64,000 nt of DNA from Paenibacillus sp. OV219 (GCF_900110075.1 NZ_FOCJ01000002.1:62001-126000); one strand, 5' to 3'; shown: positions 1 through 8,659, counted from the stretch's first letter. Notes: a model not told the origin generated them from the letters alone. Made by a program: numbers and translations.

Positions 1-1
1 G

Positions 2-577
2 CAAACACTTGTCTATTTGCCTCACTTCTTGTCTTGGGTTATTCTAGGGGGCATCTTGATCGATATCCTCTCAACGGAGGGCGGGATTGTAAACCGCGTT
101 CTCGCTACAGTTGGCATGGAGAAGATCTTTTTCCTCGGAAATGGTCCTTGGTTCCGATTTACGGTCATTATTAGCGATGTATGGAAAGAATTCGGGTTCT
201 CCGCGATTATTTTCCTAGCAACGTTAGTCGGCATAAATCCGTCGCTGTATGAAGCGGCTGAAATTGATGGCGCTACCCGCTGGCAGCAAGTGAAGTCGAT
301 CACAATTCCACTTATGCTGCCAATCGTAATCGTTGTAGCGACGCTGTCGCTCGGTCGGATATTGGATGCGGGCTTTGATCAGATCTTAAACATTTACAAC
401 CCGCTTGTATTCTCACACGGAGATATTATTGATACGTTCGCATATCGGGAAGGGTTAAACAACTCTCAATTCAGCTTCGGAACAGCGGTTGGCGTGTTCA
501 AGTCTGTCGTCGGCCTTATTCTGATTATCATCAGCTACAGATTGGCCTACAAATTGGCGAACTACCGGATTTTCTAA
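2..577 (+). CDS. Sugar ABC transporter permease, LplB type (5'-truncated by window)
   Basis: This is the C-terminal part of a CUT1-family inner-membrane permease that would import an oligosaccharide or sugar derivative. The frame is open to the left edge, so the true start lies outside the window; the TTG at 17 is internal. The EAA loop that contacts the ATPase is clear (EAAEIDGATRWQQ, near 250-290), and several hydrophobic helices surround it. The second permease follows 12 nt later. The closest subtype I recognise is the LplB/YtcO-like permease of Paenibacillus, usually partnered with a solute-binding lipoprotein and regulated by a YesM/YesN pair, as found just downstream. The substrate cannot be told from the sequence. 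Confidence 0.9.
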   Translation, partial: QTLVYLPHFLSWVILGGILIDILSTEGGIVNRVLATVGMEKIFFLGNGPWFRFTVIISDVWKEFGFSAIIFLATLVGINPSLYEAAEIDGATRWQQVKSITIPLMLPIVIVVATLSLGRILDAGFDQILNIYNPLVFSHGDIIDTFAYREGLNNSQFSFGTAVGVFKSVVGLILIIISYRLAYKLANYRIF

Positions 578-589
578 GGAGGTTGAAAT

Positions 590-1468
590 ATGCTTTACCG
601 CTCTCGGAGCTATAAGTTATTTACGATTGCAAACACGATATTTCTATGCCTGCTCGGCTTGCTGTGCATTATGCCGCTTATCCATATCTTTGCTGTTTCT
701 TTCAGTTCGCGGGCCGCGGCAACAGCGAATATCGTCAACTTCTGGCCGGTGGGCTTCACGACGGACGCTTATGTCAAGACGCTAGGCAATGAGAAGTTTC
801 TCAGATCCTTATGGATCGGTGCAGAGCGGACAATCTTAGGGACGATTGTTTCCATGATTGTCGTCACAATGGCCGCATATAGCTTGTCCAAGACGAGCAA
901 CAAATTTCCAGGGCGCCAAATTTATATGTGGCTATTCGTGTTTACGATGCTCTTCTCGGGAGGTTTGATTCCTTCCTATATTCTGATCACGAAGCTTCAT
1001 CTGATCGATTCCATTTGGTCGCTAGTATTGCCTTCGGCCGTCAGCGTATGGAATATAATTCTGATGCTCAACTTCTTTCGCACGATTCCAGTCGATCTGG
1101 AAGAAGCGGCTTATATTGATGGAGCTGGTCACTTAAGAGTGCTGTGGAGCGTATATTTACCGGTTTCGATGGCCTCCATTGCAACGTTGTCTTTGTTCAC
1201 GATGGTCTTCCACTGGAACTCATGGTTTGACGGTGTCATCTATATGACGAATCCCGATGGCTATCCGCTTTCTAGTTATTTGCACTCCATGATCGTAAGT
1301 GACAATCTATCACGTATCGGAGTAACATCGGATAGTGTAGCGAATTTCTCAAGCCGAACGATCAAGACTGCCCAAATCTTTATCGGCGCGCTGCCGATTC
1401 TGCTTGTGTATCCATTCCTGCAAAAATACTTCGTTAAAGGAATTGTGCTAGGCTCCGTGAAATCGTAG
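590..1468 (+). CDS. Sugar ABC transporter permease, YtcP type (CUT1)
   Basis: Second integral-membrane subunit of the importer, 292 residues, the usual length for the family. A strong ribosome site (AAGGAGG at 577-583) precedes the ATG. About six hydrophobic segments are visible, the first near residues 12-35, and the EAA loop reads EEAAYIDGAGHLRVLWSVYLP around residues 180-200. It forms the heterodimeric pore with the preceding permease. No ATPase gene follows, which is usual for this class because a shared MsmX-type ATPase is encoded elsewhere (inference). The sensor kinase gene starts 25 nt downstream, so the importer and its probable regulators are likely cotranscribed. Confidence 0.92.
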   Translation: MLYRSRSYKLFTIANTIFLCLLGLLCIMPLIHIFAVSFSSRAAATANIVNFWPVGFTTDAYVKTLGNEKFLRSLWIGAERTILGTIVSMIVVTMAAYSLSKTSNKFPGRQIYMWLFVFTMLFSGGLIPSYILITKLHLIDSIWSLVLPSAVSVWNIILMLNFFRTIPVDLEEAAYIDGAGHLRVLWSVYLPVSMASIATLSLFTMVFHWNSWFDGVIYMTNPDGYPLSSYLHSMIVSDNLSRIGVTSDSVANFSSRTIKTAQIFIGALPILLVYPFLQKYFVKGIVLGSVKS

Positions 1469-1493
1469 GCGAAAATGCTTCAAAAGGACGGGA

Positions 1494-3245
1494 TTGAATC
1501 GAGTGAGAAACAGGGTAAACATATTTACGAGAATTATGATCGTTATCGTTCTGATGCTCGTTCCGATCTTCTTGATGTACAATTCGTCGAATAAGACAAG
1601 TACCGACGTCGTCGAGCAGGAGCTACTGCAGGTTAACCTGAATCGGATCCGGTTTTTTGTGGAGCAAATGAATGTAGAGGCGGACCGCTTATGGCGGGCC
1701 GCTTTCGTCATTGCTACGGACCCGGATGCGGTACAGCTCCAGTTCCGTTCATCCACCGAACCCACCTACTCCATATTGGAATCGAAACGGCTGCTGCTGC
1801 AGAAGCTCGATATGCAATCCACCACCTTCGAATGGGACAATGAATTCACGGTCTATTCTCCACTTGCGAATCTTGCGGTATCTACGAATTCGAAACAGCA
1901 GTATGACTTGGCCTACTTCAACGATCATCTATCTCAGGAGCGCTGGGACTACCGTCACATCTTTACGGAACGCGGTGTGGAACAAGCATTCGTGCGTCAT
2001 TTGACCACTCCATTCGAGTCGCCCAATCGGTCCACAGAGCCCAATATGTTCGTGGAAGTTACGTTCGCATCGGAAAACCTGGTGAATATGCTTGACCGCT
2101 TCATGCAGGGCAGCGTCGGTCAGCCGTTTCTGTACCATCCGGGCCTCTCGCCAATCATTCCGCATGGATCCGAACCCGAGTTAATCAAGGCGATGTCCGA
2201 GCAGTTTAATCGAATTCAGGCGAGCGATCCTGAGCCTGCGGATGGCTCCGTGAAGATGAATTATCATAATGAGCCTTACCTTGTCAATTATGTGCTTTCC
2301 TCCACACTCGGGTGGTACTTGGTTGATTTTCAACCGATGAAGAAGGTGCTCGAGCCTATCGCGCATAGTAAACGCAAGTTCTATGAAGCTGGTATTCTCC
2401 TGCTTGTTCTTGGCGTTGCATCGGCGGCACTGTTGTATCGCAATGTGCAGAAGCCTATCTATGATTTAATAGGAGCTGTCAAATCGCTCCGAAGGGGTCA
2501 ATACGGTCATCGGATAAAGCGCTGGCCGAACAACGAGTTTGCTTATTTAATCGAGCAGTTTAATCTCATGTCGAACGATATACAAACGTTGATCGATAAA
2601 GTGTATACGGAGCAGCTCCGTGCGAAGGAGTCGTCACTTAAACATCTTCAAGCGCAAATTAACCCGCACTTTCTATATAACAATTTTGCCTATATCCAAA
2701 GTATGGCGCAGCTTGATCGGACGAAGGCGATTATCGCTTTCACGCAGCATTTGAGCCAATATTACCGCTATACGACACGAACGGAGCAGCAGTTGACCTC
2801 GCTAGCGGATGAAATGGAATTAATTCGAAATTACTTGGAAATTCATCGGATGCAGTCTGAACGGCTGCAATACGAGGAGGATATGGAAGATCACTTGTTC
2901 AAAATGTTAATGCCCCGGTTGCTGCTGCAGCCCCTTGTCGAGAACGCGGTTGTGCATGGCATGGAGAGTAAAAAAGGGGAGTTTCGCGTTCTAATTACCG
3001 GTCACCACACAGAGGATGGCTGCGAAATTGCAGTCGAGGATAACGGCATCGGTATGCAGGAGGAGCGATTATCGCTGCTTCGGTACAGCTTGAATATACA
3101 GGCGAGCGAGAATGGCAGTCTGGGGCTGCGGAATGTACATCAGCGGCTGAAGCATTATTTCGGAGATGCTTCGGGTTTATCGATCGGTCAGTCTCCGCTT
3201 GGCGGACTGAAGGTGACGCTGGTCATTAAGGAAGGGGGCAACTAA
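1494..3245 (+). CDS. Two-component sensor histidine kinase, YesM family
   Basis: Membrane sensor kinase of 583 residues. A first transmembrane helix lies near residues 10-28, a long extracellular sensor region follows, and a second helix lies near 297-318. Then come a HAMP linker and a His_kinase domain with the motif QINPHFLYNNF; the phosphoacceptor is His392. The ATPase domain has an N box (QPLVENAVVHG), a G1-type GIGM and GSLGLRNVHQRL. The start is a TTG after AAAAGGACGGGA; GTG at 1503 is an alternative. It lies between the permeases and its response regulator (2-nt gap), so it probably senses the transported sugar or its binding protein. The ligand is unknown. Confidence 0.92.
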   Translation: MNRVRNRVNIFTRIMIVIVLMLVPIFLMYNSSNKTSTDVVEQELLQVNLNRIRFFVEQMNVEADRLWRAAFVIATDPDAVQLQFRSSTEPTYSILESKRLLLQKLDMQSTTFEWDNEFTVYSPLANLAVSTNSKQQYDLAYFNDHLSQERWDYRHIFTERGVEQAFVRHLTTPFESPNRSTEPNMFVEVTFASENLVNMLDRFMQGSVGQPFLYHPGLSPIIPHGSEPELIKAMSEQFNRIQASDPEPADGSVKMNYHNEPYLVNYVLSSTLGWYLVDFQPMKKVLEPIAHSKRKFYEAGILLLVLGVASAALLYRNVQKPIYDLIGAVKSLRRGQYGHRIKRWPNNEFAYLIEQFNLMSNDIQTLIDKVYTEQLRAKESSLKHLQAQINPHFLYNNFAYIQSMAQLDRTKAIIAFTQHLSQYYRYTTRTEQQLTSLADEMELIRNYLEIHRMQSERLQYEEDMEDHLFKMLMPRLLLQPLVENAVVHGMESKKGEFRVLITGHHTEDGCEIAVEDNGIGMQEERLSLLRYSLNIQASENGSLGLRNVHQRLKHYFGDASGLSIGQSPLGGLKVTLVIKEGGN

Positions 3246-3247
3246 GG

Positions 3248-4882
3248 ATGCTTCAACTGTTGATCGTCGACGACATTCCTTCGCAAGTCGACAGCATCGT
3301 TGCGACTGTGCCGAAGGAGGAACTTGGCATTGCGTGCATTCATAAAGCATTTTCGGGTGAAGAAGCACTTAGTCTTTTCCGTGAGCACAGCATTCAGATT
3401 GTGATTACAGATATTCGCATGCCGGAGATGAGCGGTATCGAACTCATTAAACAAATTCGAGAGATAGATCGAACTGTCAAAATTATCGTGTTGTCCGGCT
3501 ATGCGGATTTCGAATATGCACAGAGCGTCGTGCCGTACAATACTTCTGGCTATTTGATGAAGCCAGTAAATTCGGAGCATCTGCGGGATAAGCTTAGCAA
3601 GCTGACCGAGGAAATCGCTTCCGAAATGAAGCAGCAAAGGCAGCAGCAGCGTGACGTTTATGCGTTCAGGGAGAATTTACCTGCTCTGCGAAGCGAGCTT
3701 CTGACAAGACTGCTGCGGGATAACGGAGTGCCGTTTGCGGAGCTTGCTCGAAAGCTGAATTTGCTAGCCTTGCCGTTCTCTTTGCAGCATCAGGTCGGAC
3801 TTTTTATCGTACGCTTGGATGGCAGGCTGCAGGAATACGAGAACAAGGACCGTGAGCTGATTGAATATGCCGTCTCGAATATGGCGGAAGAAGTGTTTAA
3901 CGACGCCTTTCATGTATGGCATAGTCGCGACTCGAACGAATATCTTGTTTTCCTCGTGGCATCGAATAGAGAAGGGAATGTTGGCATGTCAGCGGGGCTT
4001 GGGCTCGATTTGCATCTGATGGACAATTATGCGGCAACGTTTAAGAAGAAGGCGGAAGCGCTTCTGCATGAGAACCTGTCTGTATTCATCGCTAAGAACG
4101 GAGCGAGCTTCCCGGAGGGCTTGCCCGGCTTATACCGGTCGACGATCAAAGGGATGAGGGAGGACGCGGATGAGAAGCGGGGCGTCTTCATGCGGATTGC
4201 TGACAATCGGGATCAGAATCGGATCGAAACGCTGACCTCTCTGTATCGGCCGCCGATGCTCCTTCATCTGCTGGATACGGGCAACTGGGTCGTGGCGGAG
4301 AAGAAGCTAATCGAAATATTCGAAGAGCTGCAGCATGCACACTATCCGCCGGAGCATGCGAATGAAGCTTATTTCTCCATTGCCAATGCCTATCAATATA
4401 TGGCGCATAAGAGGGGAAAGCTGCTGAGCGAGCTAGGCGGGGGTGCCTCTCTAGGGCTGATGCCAGCGGCGCCATCCTTGAAGCAGCTGGAGAAGTGGGC
4501 ATTCCATGTATTCCGCTCGCTGCGTGAGCAGTCGGAGGAGGCCGGGGAGAAGCAGAAGGCGGGGCTTGTTGATAAGGTCCATGCTTTTATTGAGGGCAAC
4601 CTTAATGACAACCTGTCGCTGCAGACGATTGCGGCTCATGTCGGCCTGCATCCGGCTTACTTGTCCAGAGTATATAGAGCGGAGACAGGGACCAATCTGA
4701 GCGATTATATCCAGCGCTACCGGATGGAGCTGGCTGCATACATGCTGCGCAGCAGTGATAAGCGAATATACGAAATCGCGCAAGCGGTCGGTTATCAGGC
4801 CGTTCCGCATTTCATCAAACTGTTCAAAGGGTATTCGGATAAGACGCCGCAGGATTATCGCGATCGGATCGGAGAGCGGTAA
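3248..4882 (+). CDS. Response regulator, YesN family (REC plus AraC-type HTH)
   Basis: Cytoplasmic transcription regulator of 544 residues, partner of the preceding kinase. The receiver domain covers about residues 1-120 with acidic pair Asp8-Asp9, phosphoacceptor Asp55 (ITDIRMPEMSG) and a late Lys in LMKPVNS. A long, poorly conserved middle region follows. The C-terminal 90 residues are a double helix-turn-helix of AraC/XylS type (LSLQTIAAHVGLHPAYLSRVY, then YEIAQAVGYQAVPHFIKLFK). The family normally activates the adjacent ABC importer. The gene ends at a perfect bidirectional terminator, closing the operon that begins outside the window. Confidence 0.92.
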   Translation: MLQLLIVDDIPSQVDSIVATVPKEELGIACIHKAFSGEEALSLFREHSIQIVITDIRMPEMSGIELIKQIREIDRTVKIIVLSGYADFEYAQSVVPYNTSGYLMKPVNSEHLRDKLSKLTEEIASEMKQQRQQQRDVYAFRENLPALRSELLTRLLRDNGVPFAELARKLNLLALPFSLQHQVGLFIVRLDGRLQEYENKDRELIEYAVSNMAEEVFNDAFHVWHSRDSNEYLVFLVASNREGNVGMSAGLGLDLHLMDNYAATFKKKAEALLHENLSVFIAKNGASFPEGLPGLYRSTIKGMREDADEKRGVFMRIADNRDQNRIETLTSLYRPPMLLHLLDTGNWVVAEKKLIEIFEELQHAHYPPEHANEAYFSIANAYQYMAHKRGKLLSELGGGASLGLMPAAPSLKQLEKWAFHVFRSLREQSEEAGEKQKAGLVDKVHAFIEGNLNDNLSLQTIAAHVGLHPAYLSRVYRAETGTNLSDYIQRYRMELAAYMLRSSDKRIYEIAQAVGYQAVPHFIKLFKGYSDKTPQDYRDRIGER

Positions 4883-4914
4883 TAGGCGACCGCATCATGC
4901 GGTCGCCTATTTTT
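4881..4914. terminator. Bidirectional intrinsic terminator, yesN-like gene / araC-like gene
   Basis: A perfect 14-bp stem (4881-4894 with 4898-4911, loop TCA) is followed by T residues on the plus strand and preceded by A-rich sequence for the minus strand. It overlaps the stop codon of the convergent AraC gene. Confidence 0.92.
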
Positions 4915-5797
4915 CCGTACTGATGCCAGTTCGCTTCGCTTTGCGATATGCCAGCGGAACCATGCCTTTTCGTTCGCGGAAGATTCGCGCAAACGTCTTA
5001 TACGAGCCGAACCCAACCTCAAGCGCGACATCGACGACGCTGTTGTCGGTGGAGACGAGCAGGCTGCTCGCATGCCTTAGACGCAGATCGTGAACGAAAT
5101 GGACGAACGTCTGGCCTGTCGTTTCTTTGATGACTTCGCTAATTCGCGAGACGCTCATTCCGAAGCGCTGCGATAGGTCCGATAAGGTGAGATTGTCCTG
5201 ATAGCTGCGATGAATATAGCGAATAATCGGCCAGACGGAAGTGCCTCTCTTTGGCAAAACTGCTGCCTCGGCGAGCTCCATGTCTGCTGGCGCATGCTTG
5301 CGTCGCTCGCGGTCGAAGCGCACGAGAAGCTCTTTTAATCGAGAGGCGAGCATCGTTAAGCGCCATGGGTCGTTGCCCTCGTACTCCTGCAGCATATCTC
5401 GCATAAGACCTTCCATCTGATGCTGCGTTGCACCGCCGAAATGCGTGAATGGATCGAGCTGGCGCTGTTCAATCAGCTCGGCAAGGCTGTCGCCGGCTCC
5501 ATGCTCCATGAGTAAATCCATGCTGAACATACAGTTGTACAGCACAAGCTTGCTGCCGGGTTCGGTGAACAGCTCATGCACTTGGTAGGGCTGCACGAAT
5601 GTGAATGTGCCAGGACGCATGATGTGCTTCACATTGTTAATGCTCTCCCAGCCCTCGCCCTCAATGACATAAGAGAATTCGAGAAAATCGTGACGATGTG
5701 CCCTAAATCCGCGTTCGAGCTGATGAATGCCAATATGCAGCGGAAATGCGGAATCCATATTTGGATACGTTTTCAAATAATCAGGAAAATAAGTCAT
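4907..5797 (-). CDS. AraC family transcriptional regulator with cupin sensor domain
   Basis: 296-residue regulator. The N-terminal half is a cupin-like ligand domain (GFRAHRHDFLEFSYVIEGEG, with the His pair and Glu expected in AraC-type cupins, and a PGTFTFVQPYQVHEL stretch). The C-terminal 100 residues carry the two HTH motifs (LTLSDLSQRFGMSVSRISEVIKE; VVDVALEVGFGSYKTFARIFR). It is divergent from the TIM-barrel isomerase at 5975, so it probably controls that gene and itself from the shared 177-bp intergenic region. The inducer is not identifiable; a sugar or sugar acid is the family norm. Confidence is high in the class and low in the ligand. Confidence 0.9.
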   Translation of the reverse strand: MTYFPDYLKTYPNMDSAFPLHIGIHQLERGFRAHRHDFLEFSYVIEGEGWESINNVKHIMRPGTFTFVQPYQVHELFTEPGSKLVLYNCMFSMDLLMEHGAGDSLAELIEQRQLDPFTHFGGATQHQMEGLMRDMLQEYEGNDPWRLTMLASRLKELLVRFDRERRKHAPADMELAEAAVLPKRGTSVWPIIRYIHRSYQDNLTLSDLSQRFGMSVSRISEVIKETTGQTFVHFVHDLRLRHASSLLVSTDNSVVDVALEVGFGSYKTFARIFRERKGMVPLAYRKAKRTGISTEK

Positions 5798-5871
5798 GTT
5801 CGTTTCATTGCCTCCGAAGATATGAGACGTTTATCGAAATATGAGTGGGGCATTTTTCTATCTACTACTTT

Positions 5872-5900
5872 ATCATAGACTTGTATGCAGTAGTGGGCAA
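5872..5900 (-). promoter_or_regulatory. Sigma-A promoter of the AraC-type gene
   Basis: On the minus strand TTGCCC (5895-5900) and TATGAT (5872-5877) are separated by 17 nt, about 75 nt upstream of the AraC start. Confidence 0.6.
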
Positions 5901-5907
5901 GCCGAAT

Positions 5908-5940
5908 TGAAAGCGTTTCAGCTCAGGTGTGATCCACCTG
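5908..5940. promoter_or_regulatory. Candidate operators: TGAAA-GCG-TTTCA and CAGGTG-N5-CACCTG
   Basis: Two palindromes lie side by side in the divergent intergenic region. TGAAAGCGTTTCA (5908-5920) is an odd-length palindrome resembling a LacI/CcpA-type cre one base short. CAGGTG-TGATC-CACCTG (5924-5940) is a perfect 6-bp inverted repeat immediately before an AT-rich TATATTATTAG. Which regulator binds either site is inference; the neighbouring AraC protein and CcpA are the obvious candidates. Confidence 0.4.
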
Positions 5941-5974
5941 GCTATATTATTAGTTACTGGAGGCGACCAAAGAG

Positions 5975-6814
5975 ATGTTAAGAGGACTAAGTCGTGCAGG
6001 GCTAGGCAATATCGGCAGCGACGAGCAAATGATTGCGCTCGCGCAGCAATACGGTTTTCAAACGGTTGACATTGATGCTCGCGGATTAATTGAGCGCAAT
6101 GGCTTGGAAGGCGCTCAAGAGCTGCTGAAGAAGAGTGGAGTAAGCGTTGGCGCGATCGGCCTGTCTGTGGAATGGCGCAGCACGGAAGAGAAGTTCCGTG
6201 AAGGGCTGGCGAAGCTCGCTGACGATGCAGCAGCAGCAGCAGCGCTCGGCAGCAAGGTATGCTGCACGTATGTGTTGCCAGCGACGGATTATAAAGCAGC
6301 GCATTTTGCTGTCATAGCGACTCGCAGATTGCGCACTTGCGCGCAAATTCTCGGCGCTTACGGCATCAGCCTTGGCCTCGAATTCGTTGGGCCGCATCAC
6401 CTTCGCACGTTATGGGCGAATCCGTTCCTCTGGTCAATGGACGAGACGTTGGACTGGATCGCCGCGATTGGCGAGCCAAATGTCGGATTGCTGCTCGATT
6501 CGTACCACTGGTACACGAACGGTCATACGATTGCAGGCATCGAAGCGCTGAAGCCGGAGCAGATCGCGCACGTCCACATTAATGACGCACCGGATGTGCC
6601 TTTTGAAGCGGCACTCGACAACGGCAGAATATATCCAGGTGAAGGTGTTATCGACCTGGCAGGCTTCTTGGCCGCGCTGAACAGTATCGGCTACAAAGGC
6701 TCGGTGACGCAAGAGATTCTATCATCTGAACCGCCAGTGGGTTCGCCGGAAGAGCTGCTTGCACGCTCCAAAGCCGGTTATGATAAAGTGTATACAGCTG
6801 CTGGGCTGGCATAG
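5975..6814 (+). CDS. Sugar phosphate isomerase/epimerase (TIM barrel, AP_endonuc_2 family)
   Basis: 279-residue xylose-isomerase-like TIM barrel. The metal and substrate ligands of the family are all in place: Glu in LGLEFVGPHH, Asp and His in VGLLLDSYHWY, the HVHINDAP strand, GEGVIDL, and Glu in TQEIL near the C terminus. Such enzymes interconvert keto and aldo sugars or epimerise at C3; the specific substrate cannot be inferred. A GGAGG at 5959-5963 precedes the ATG. Divergent AraC regulator and following terminator make it a single-gene unit. Its position beside a sugar importer and xylanase suggests a catabolic role (inference). Confidence 0.85.
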   Translation: MLRGLSRAGLGNIGSDEQMIALAQQYGFQTVDIDARGLIERNGLEGAQELLKKSGVSVGAIGLSVEWRSTEEKFREGLAKLADDAAAAAALGSKVCCTYVLPATDYKAAHFAVIATRRLRTCAQILGAYGISLGLEFVGPHHLRTLWANPFLWSMDETLDWIAAIGEPNVGLLLDSYHWYTNGHTIAGIEALKPEQIAHVHINDAPDVPFEAALDNGRIYPGEGVIDLAGFLAALNSIGYKGSVTQEILSSEPPVGSPEELLARSKAGYDKVYTAAGLA

Positions 6815-6823
6815 TAAGAGATC

Positions 6824-6867
6824 ATCCCGTAGGACCGATTGATAATCGGTTCTGCGGGATTTTTTTA
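6824..6867 (+). terminator. Intrinsic terminator after the isomerase gene
   Basis: 17-nt arms (6824-6840 and 6844-6860, two wobble or mismatch positions, loop GAT) followed by seven T residues. Confidence 0.92.
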
Positions 6868-6940
6868 TTTAACCGATGATTATTTTCAAAATGATATGCG
6901 CTTTCTTAATAATGTCGGGATTCTTCTATAGTTTACTCCG

Positions 6941-6970
6941 TTGCTCTTGTATGCGCTTACTTTCTATAAT
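6941..6970 (+). promoter_or_regulatory. Xylanase promoter with cre-like site in the spacer
   Basis: TTGCTC (6941-6946) and TATAAT (6965-6970) are 18 nt apart. Inside the spacer TGTATGCGCTTACT (6948-6961) matches the cre consensus TGWNANCGNTNWCA at all but two positions, which would place CcpA repression directly on the promoter. A related TATGCGCTT occurs again about 55 bp upstream (6895-6903). Catabolite repression of secreted xylanases is well known; the site itself is a reading by eye. Confidence 0.55.
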
Positions 6971-7018
6971 TTTCTTATGTAAGGCCAATCCAAATTCATT
7001 TATCAGGAGGTTTTTCTT

Positions 7019-7657
7019 ATGGTGAAATGGAATCGTAAAATCGGCTTAACCATCGTTGCAGCTTCGATGAGCTTAGGCATGTTCGCAGCTACTTCCGATG
7101 CAGCAGCAACGGACTACTGGCAGAACTGGACGGATGGCGGCGGTACCGTTAATGCGACGAACGGGTCTGGCGGCAATTACAGCGTAAACTGGACAAACAG
7201 CGGCAACTTCGTAGTCGGCAAAGGCTGGAATACCGGTTCGGCAACGCGGACAATCAATTACAATGCAGGTGTATGGTCGCCATCAGGCAACGGTTATTTG
7301 TCACTCTATGGCTGGACTCGCAACTCACTCATCGAATATTACGTCGTAGATACATGGGGCACGTATAGACCGACTGGCACGTTCAAAGGCACTGTGACAA
7401 GCGATGGCGGTACATATGATATCTATACAACGACGAGAACGAATGCGCCTTCCATTGACGGCACACAGACATTCACTCAGTTCTGGAGCGTAAGACAGTC
7501 GAAGAGGCCAACGGGAAGCAACGTCGCGATTACGTTCAACAACCACGTGAATGCATGGAAGAGCAAAGGCATGAATCTCGGCAGCAGCTGGGCCTATCAG
7601 ATTTTTGCGACAGAAGGCTATCAATCGAGCGGCAGCTCGAACGTAACGGTATGGTAG
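7019..7657 (+). CDS. xynA: Secreted endo-1,4-beta-xylanase, GH11
   Basis: Secreted enzyme cutting internal beta-1,4 bonds of xylan. 212 residues: a Sec signal peptide (positive WNRKIG, hydrophobic stretch, A-rich end; cleavage near residue 29), then a single GH11 jelly-roll starting [12 protein letters not shown]. The nucleophile is Glu106 (NSLIEYYVV) and the acid/base is Glu199 (ATEGYQSSG). The thumb loop reads [19 protein letters not shown]. The mature protein closely resembles the Bacillus subtilis XynA type, with no carbohydrate-binding module. CAGGAGG at 7004-7010 gives a strong ribosome site. Its own promoter with a cre-like site lies upstream. Confidence 0.97.
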   Translation: MVKWNRKIGLTIVAASMSLGMFAATSDAAATDYWQNWTDGGGTVNATNGSGGNYSVNWTNSGNFVVGKGWNTGSATRTINYNAGVWSPSGNGYLSLYGWTRNSLIEYYVVDTWGTYRPTGTFKGTVTSDGGTYDIYTTTRTNAPSIDGTQTFTQFWSVRQSKRPTGSNVAITFNNHVNAWKSKGMNLGSSWAYQIFATEGYQSSGSSNVTVW

Positions 7658-7677
7658 CTAGACAAGTCTATTAATAG

Positions 7678-7721
7678 GTTAAGGGCCGCCTGGTCTGGTC
7701 ATCCGGCTAGCCGGCCTTCAA
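7678..7721 (+). terminator. GC-rich inverted repeat between xylanase and SUMF1 lipoprotein
   Basis: Contains the perfect palindrome CCGGCTAGCCGG (7703-7714) inside a larger AAGGGCC...GGCCTT pairing. The T run is short, so termination may be partial and some read-through into the lipoprotein gene is possible. Confidence 0.45.
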
Positions 7722-7741
7722 TTTCAAAGGAGAGCTTATCG

Positions 7742-8608
7742 ATGAGAAAGCTATTATTCGGCCTTCTACTAGCAATAACAGGCGTTGTCAGCGCTTGTGG
7801 GCAAGGAGAGCCTGCGAACAATGTTAGCCCTGCGGGGAATGATAGCTTTGTGCTTGTTAAAGGCGGTAATTTTATCAATACGCATTCTAACTATTATGGA
7901 AAAAGTGTGACGATACCTGACTTTTATATGGGCAAATACGAGGTTTCTCAGCAAGAGTGGATCGAGGTGATGGGAGGCAATCCTTCGGAATACAAGAGCA
8001 ACAAGCAGCCGGTTGAGACGATCAGCTGGTATGATGCGATTGAGTATTGTAATGCTAGAAGTGAGAAAGAAGGCTTAGCTGCCTTTTACAATATTGATAA
8101 GAATACGATAGATCCGAATAATAAGAGCGAGCAAGATCATGTAAAATGGATCGTAACGGTCAATGAGGGAGCAAACGGTTACAGGCTACCAACCGAAGCA
8201 GAGTGGGAGTATGCTGCAGGCGGAGGTCAGTTCAGCCAAAATTACATCTACAGCGGGAGCAATCGTGCAGACGATGTCGCATGGTATTGGCGCAACGCAG
8301 GCGATAAATTGCTGTCAGGCACGTGGAATTGGCCAATTATCGAGAATAACCACAATCAAACCAAATCGATCGGGCTCAAGAAACCGAATGAGTTAGGTCT
8401 TTATGATATGTCAGGAAATGTAAGAGAATGGTGCTGGAACTGGTACGGAGACGAGAGCATGGATAATACGGGAGGCTCCTACCGAGTTGTAAAAGGCGGC
8501 GGCTGGATCGGTGACATTACGAATGACGAGCCGTCCTTTAGGGGAAAGTTTGAAGCGAATGGCTATGGTCCTGATCAAGGCTTCCGAGTGATCCGTGGCA
8601 CTAGCTGA
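7742..8608 (+). CDS. SUMF1/FGE-domain lipoprotein, probably non-catalytic
   Basis: 288 residues. A lipoprotein signal ends in VSAC with lipidation at Cys19, so the protein sits on the outer face of the membrane. Residues 35-288 form a formylglycine-generating-enzyme (SUMF1) fold: GGNF near the start, YEVSQQEWIEVMGGNPS, ETISWYDAIEYCNARS, YRLPTEAEWEYAAGG, YDMSGNVREWCWNW and GFRVIRG at the end. The C-terminal stretch where active FGE carries its cysteine pair reads GGGWIGDITNDEPSFRGK and has no cysteine, so sulfatase-type formylglycine formation is unlikely. The real role is unknown; binding or envelope functions are typical of such lipoproteins. A good ribosome site (AAAGGAGAG) precedes the ATG. 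Confidence 0.8.
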   Translation: MRKLLFGLLLAITGVVSACGQGEPANNVSPAGNDSFVLVKGGNFINTHSNYYGKSVTIPDFYMGKYEVSQQEWIEVMGGNPSEYKSNKQPVETISWYDAIEYCNARSEKEGLAAFYNIDKNTIDPNNKSEQDHVKWIVTVNEGANGYRLPTEAEWEYAAGGGQFSQNYIYSGSNRADDVAWYWRNAGDKLLSGTWNWPIIENNHNQTKSIGLKKPNELGLYDMSGNVREWCWNWYGDESMDNTGGSYRVVKGGGWIGDITNDEPSFRGKFEANGYGPDQGFRVIRGTS

Positions 8609-8644
8609 TCACTTTTTTGGCCAAGTTGTGGTACTATTAATCTA

Positions 8645-8659
8645 TGATAATAATTCTCA
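8645..8659 (+). promoter_or_regulatory. Fur-type box upstream of nitroreductase
   Basis: TGATAATAATTCTCA matches the 7-1-7 Fur consensus TGATAATNATTATCA at 14 of 15 informative positions. It lies just before the ribosome site (GCGGAGG) of the nitroreductase. PerR and Zur boxes are related, but the TGA/TCA ends fit Fur best. Confidence 0.6.
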
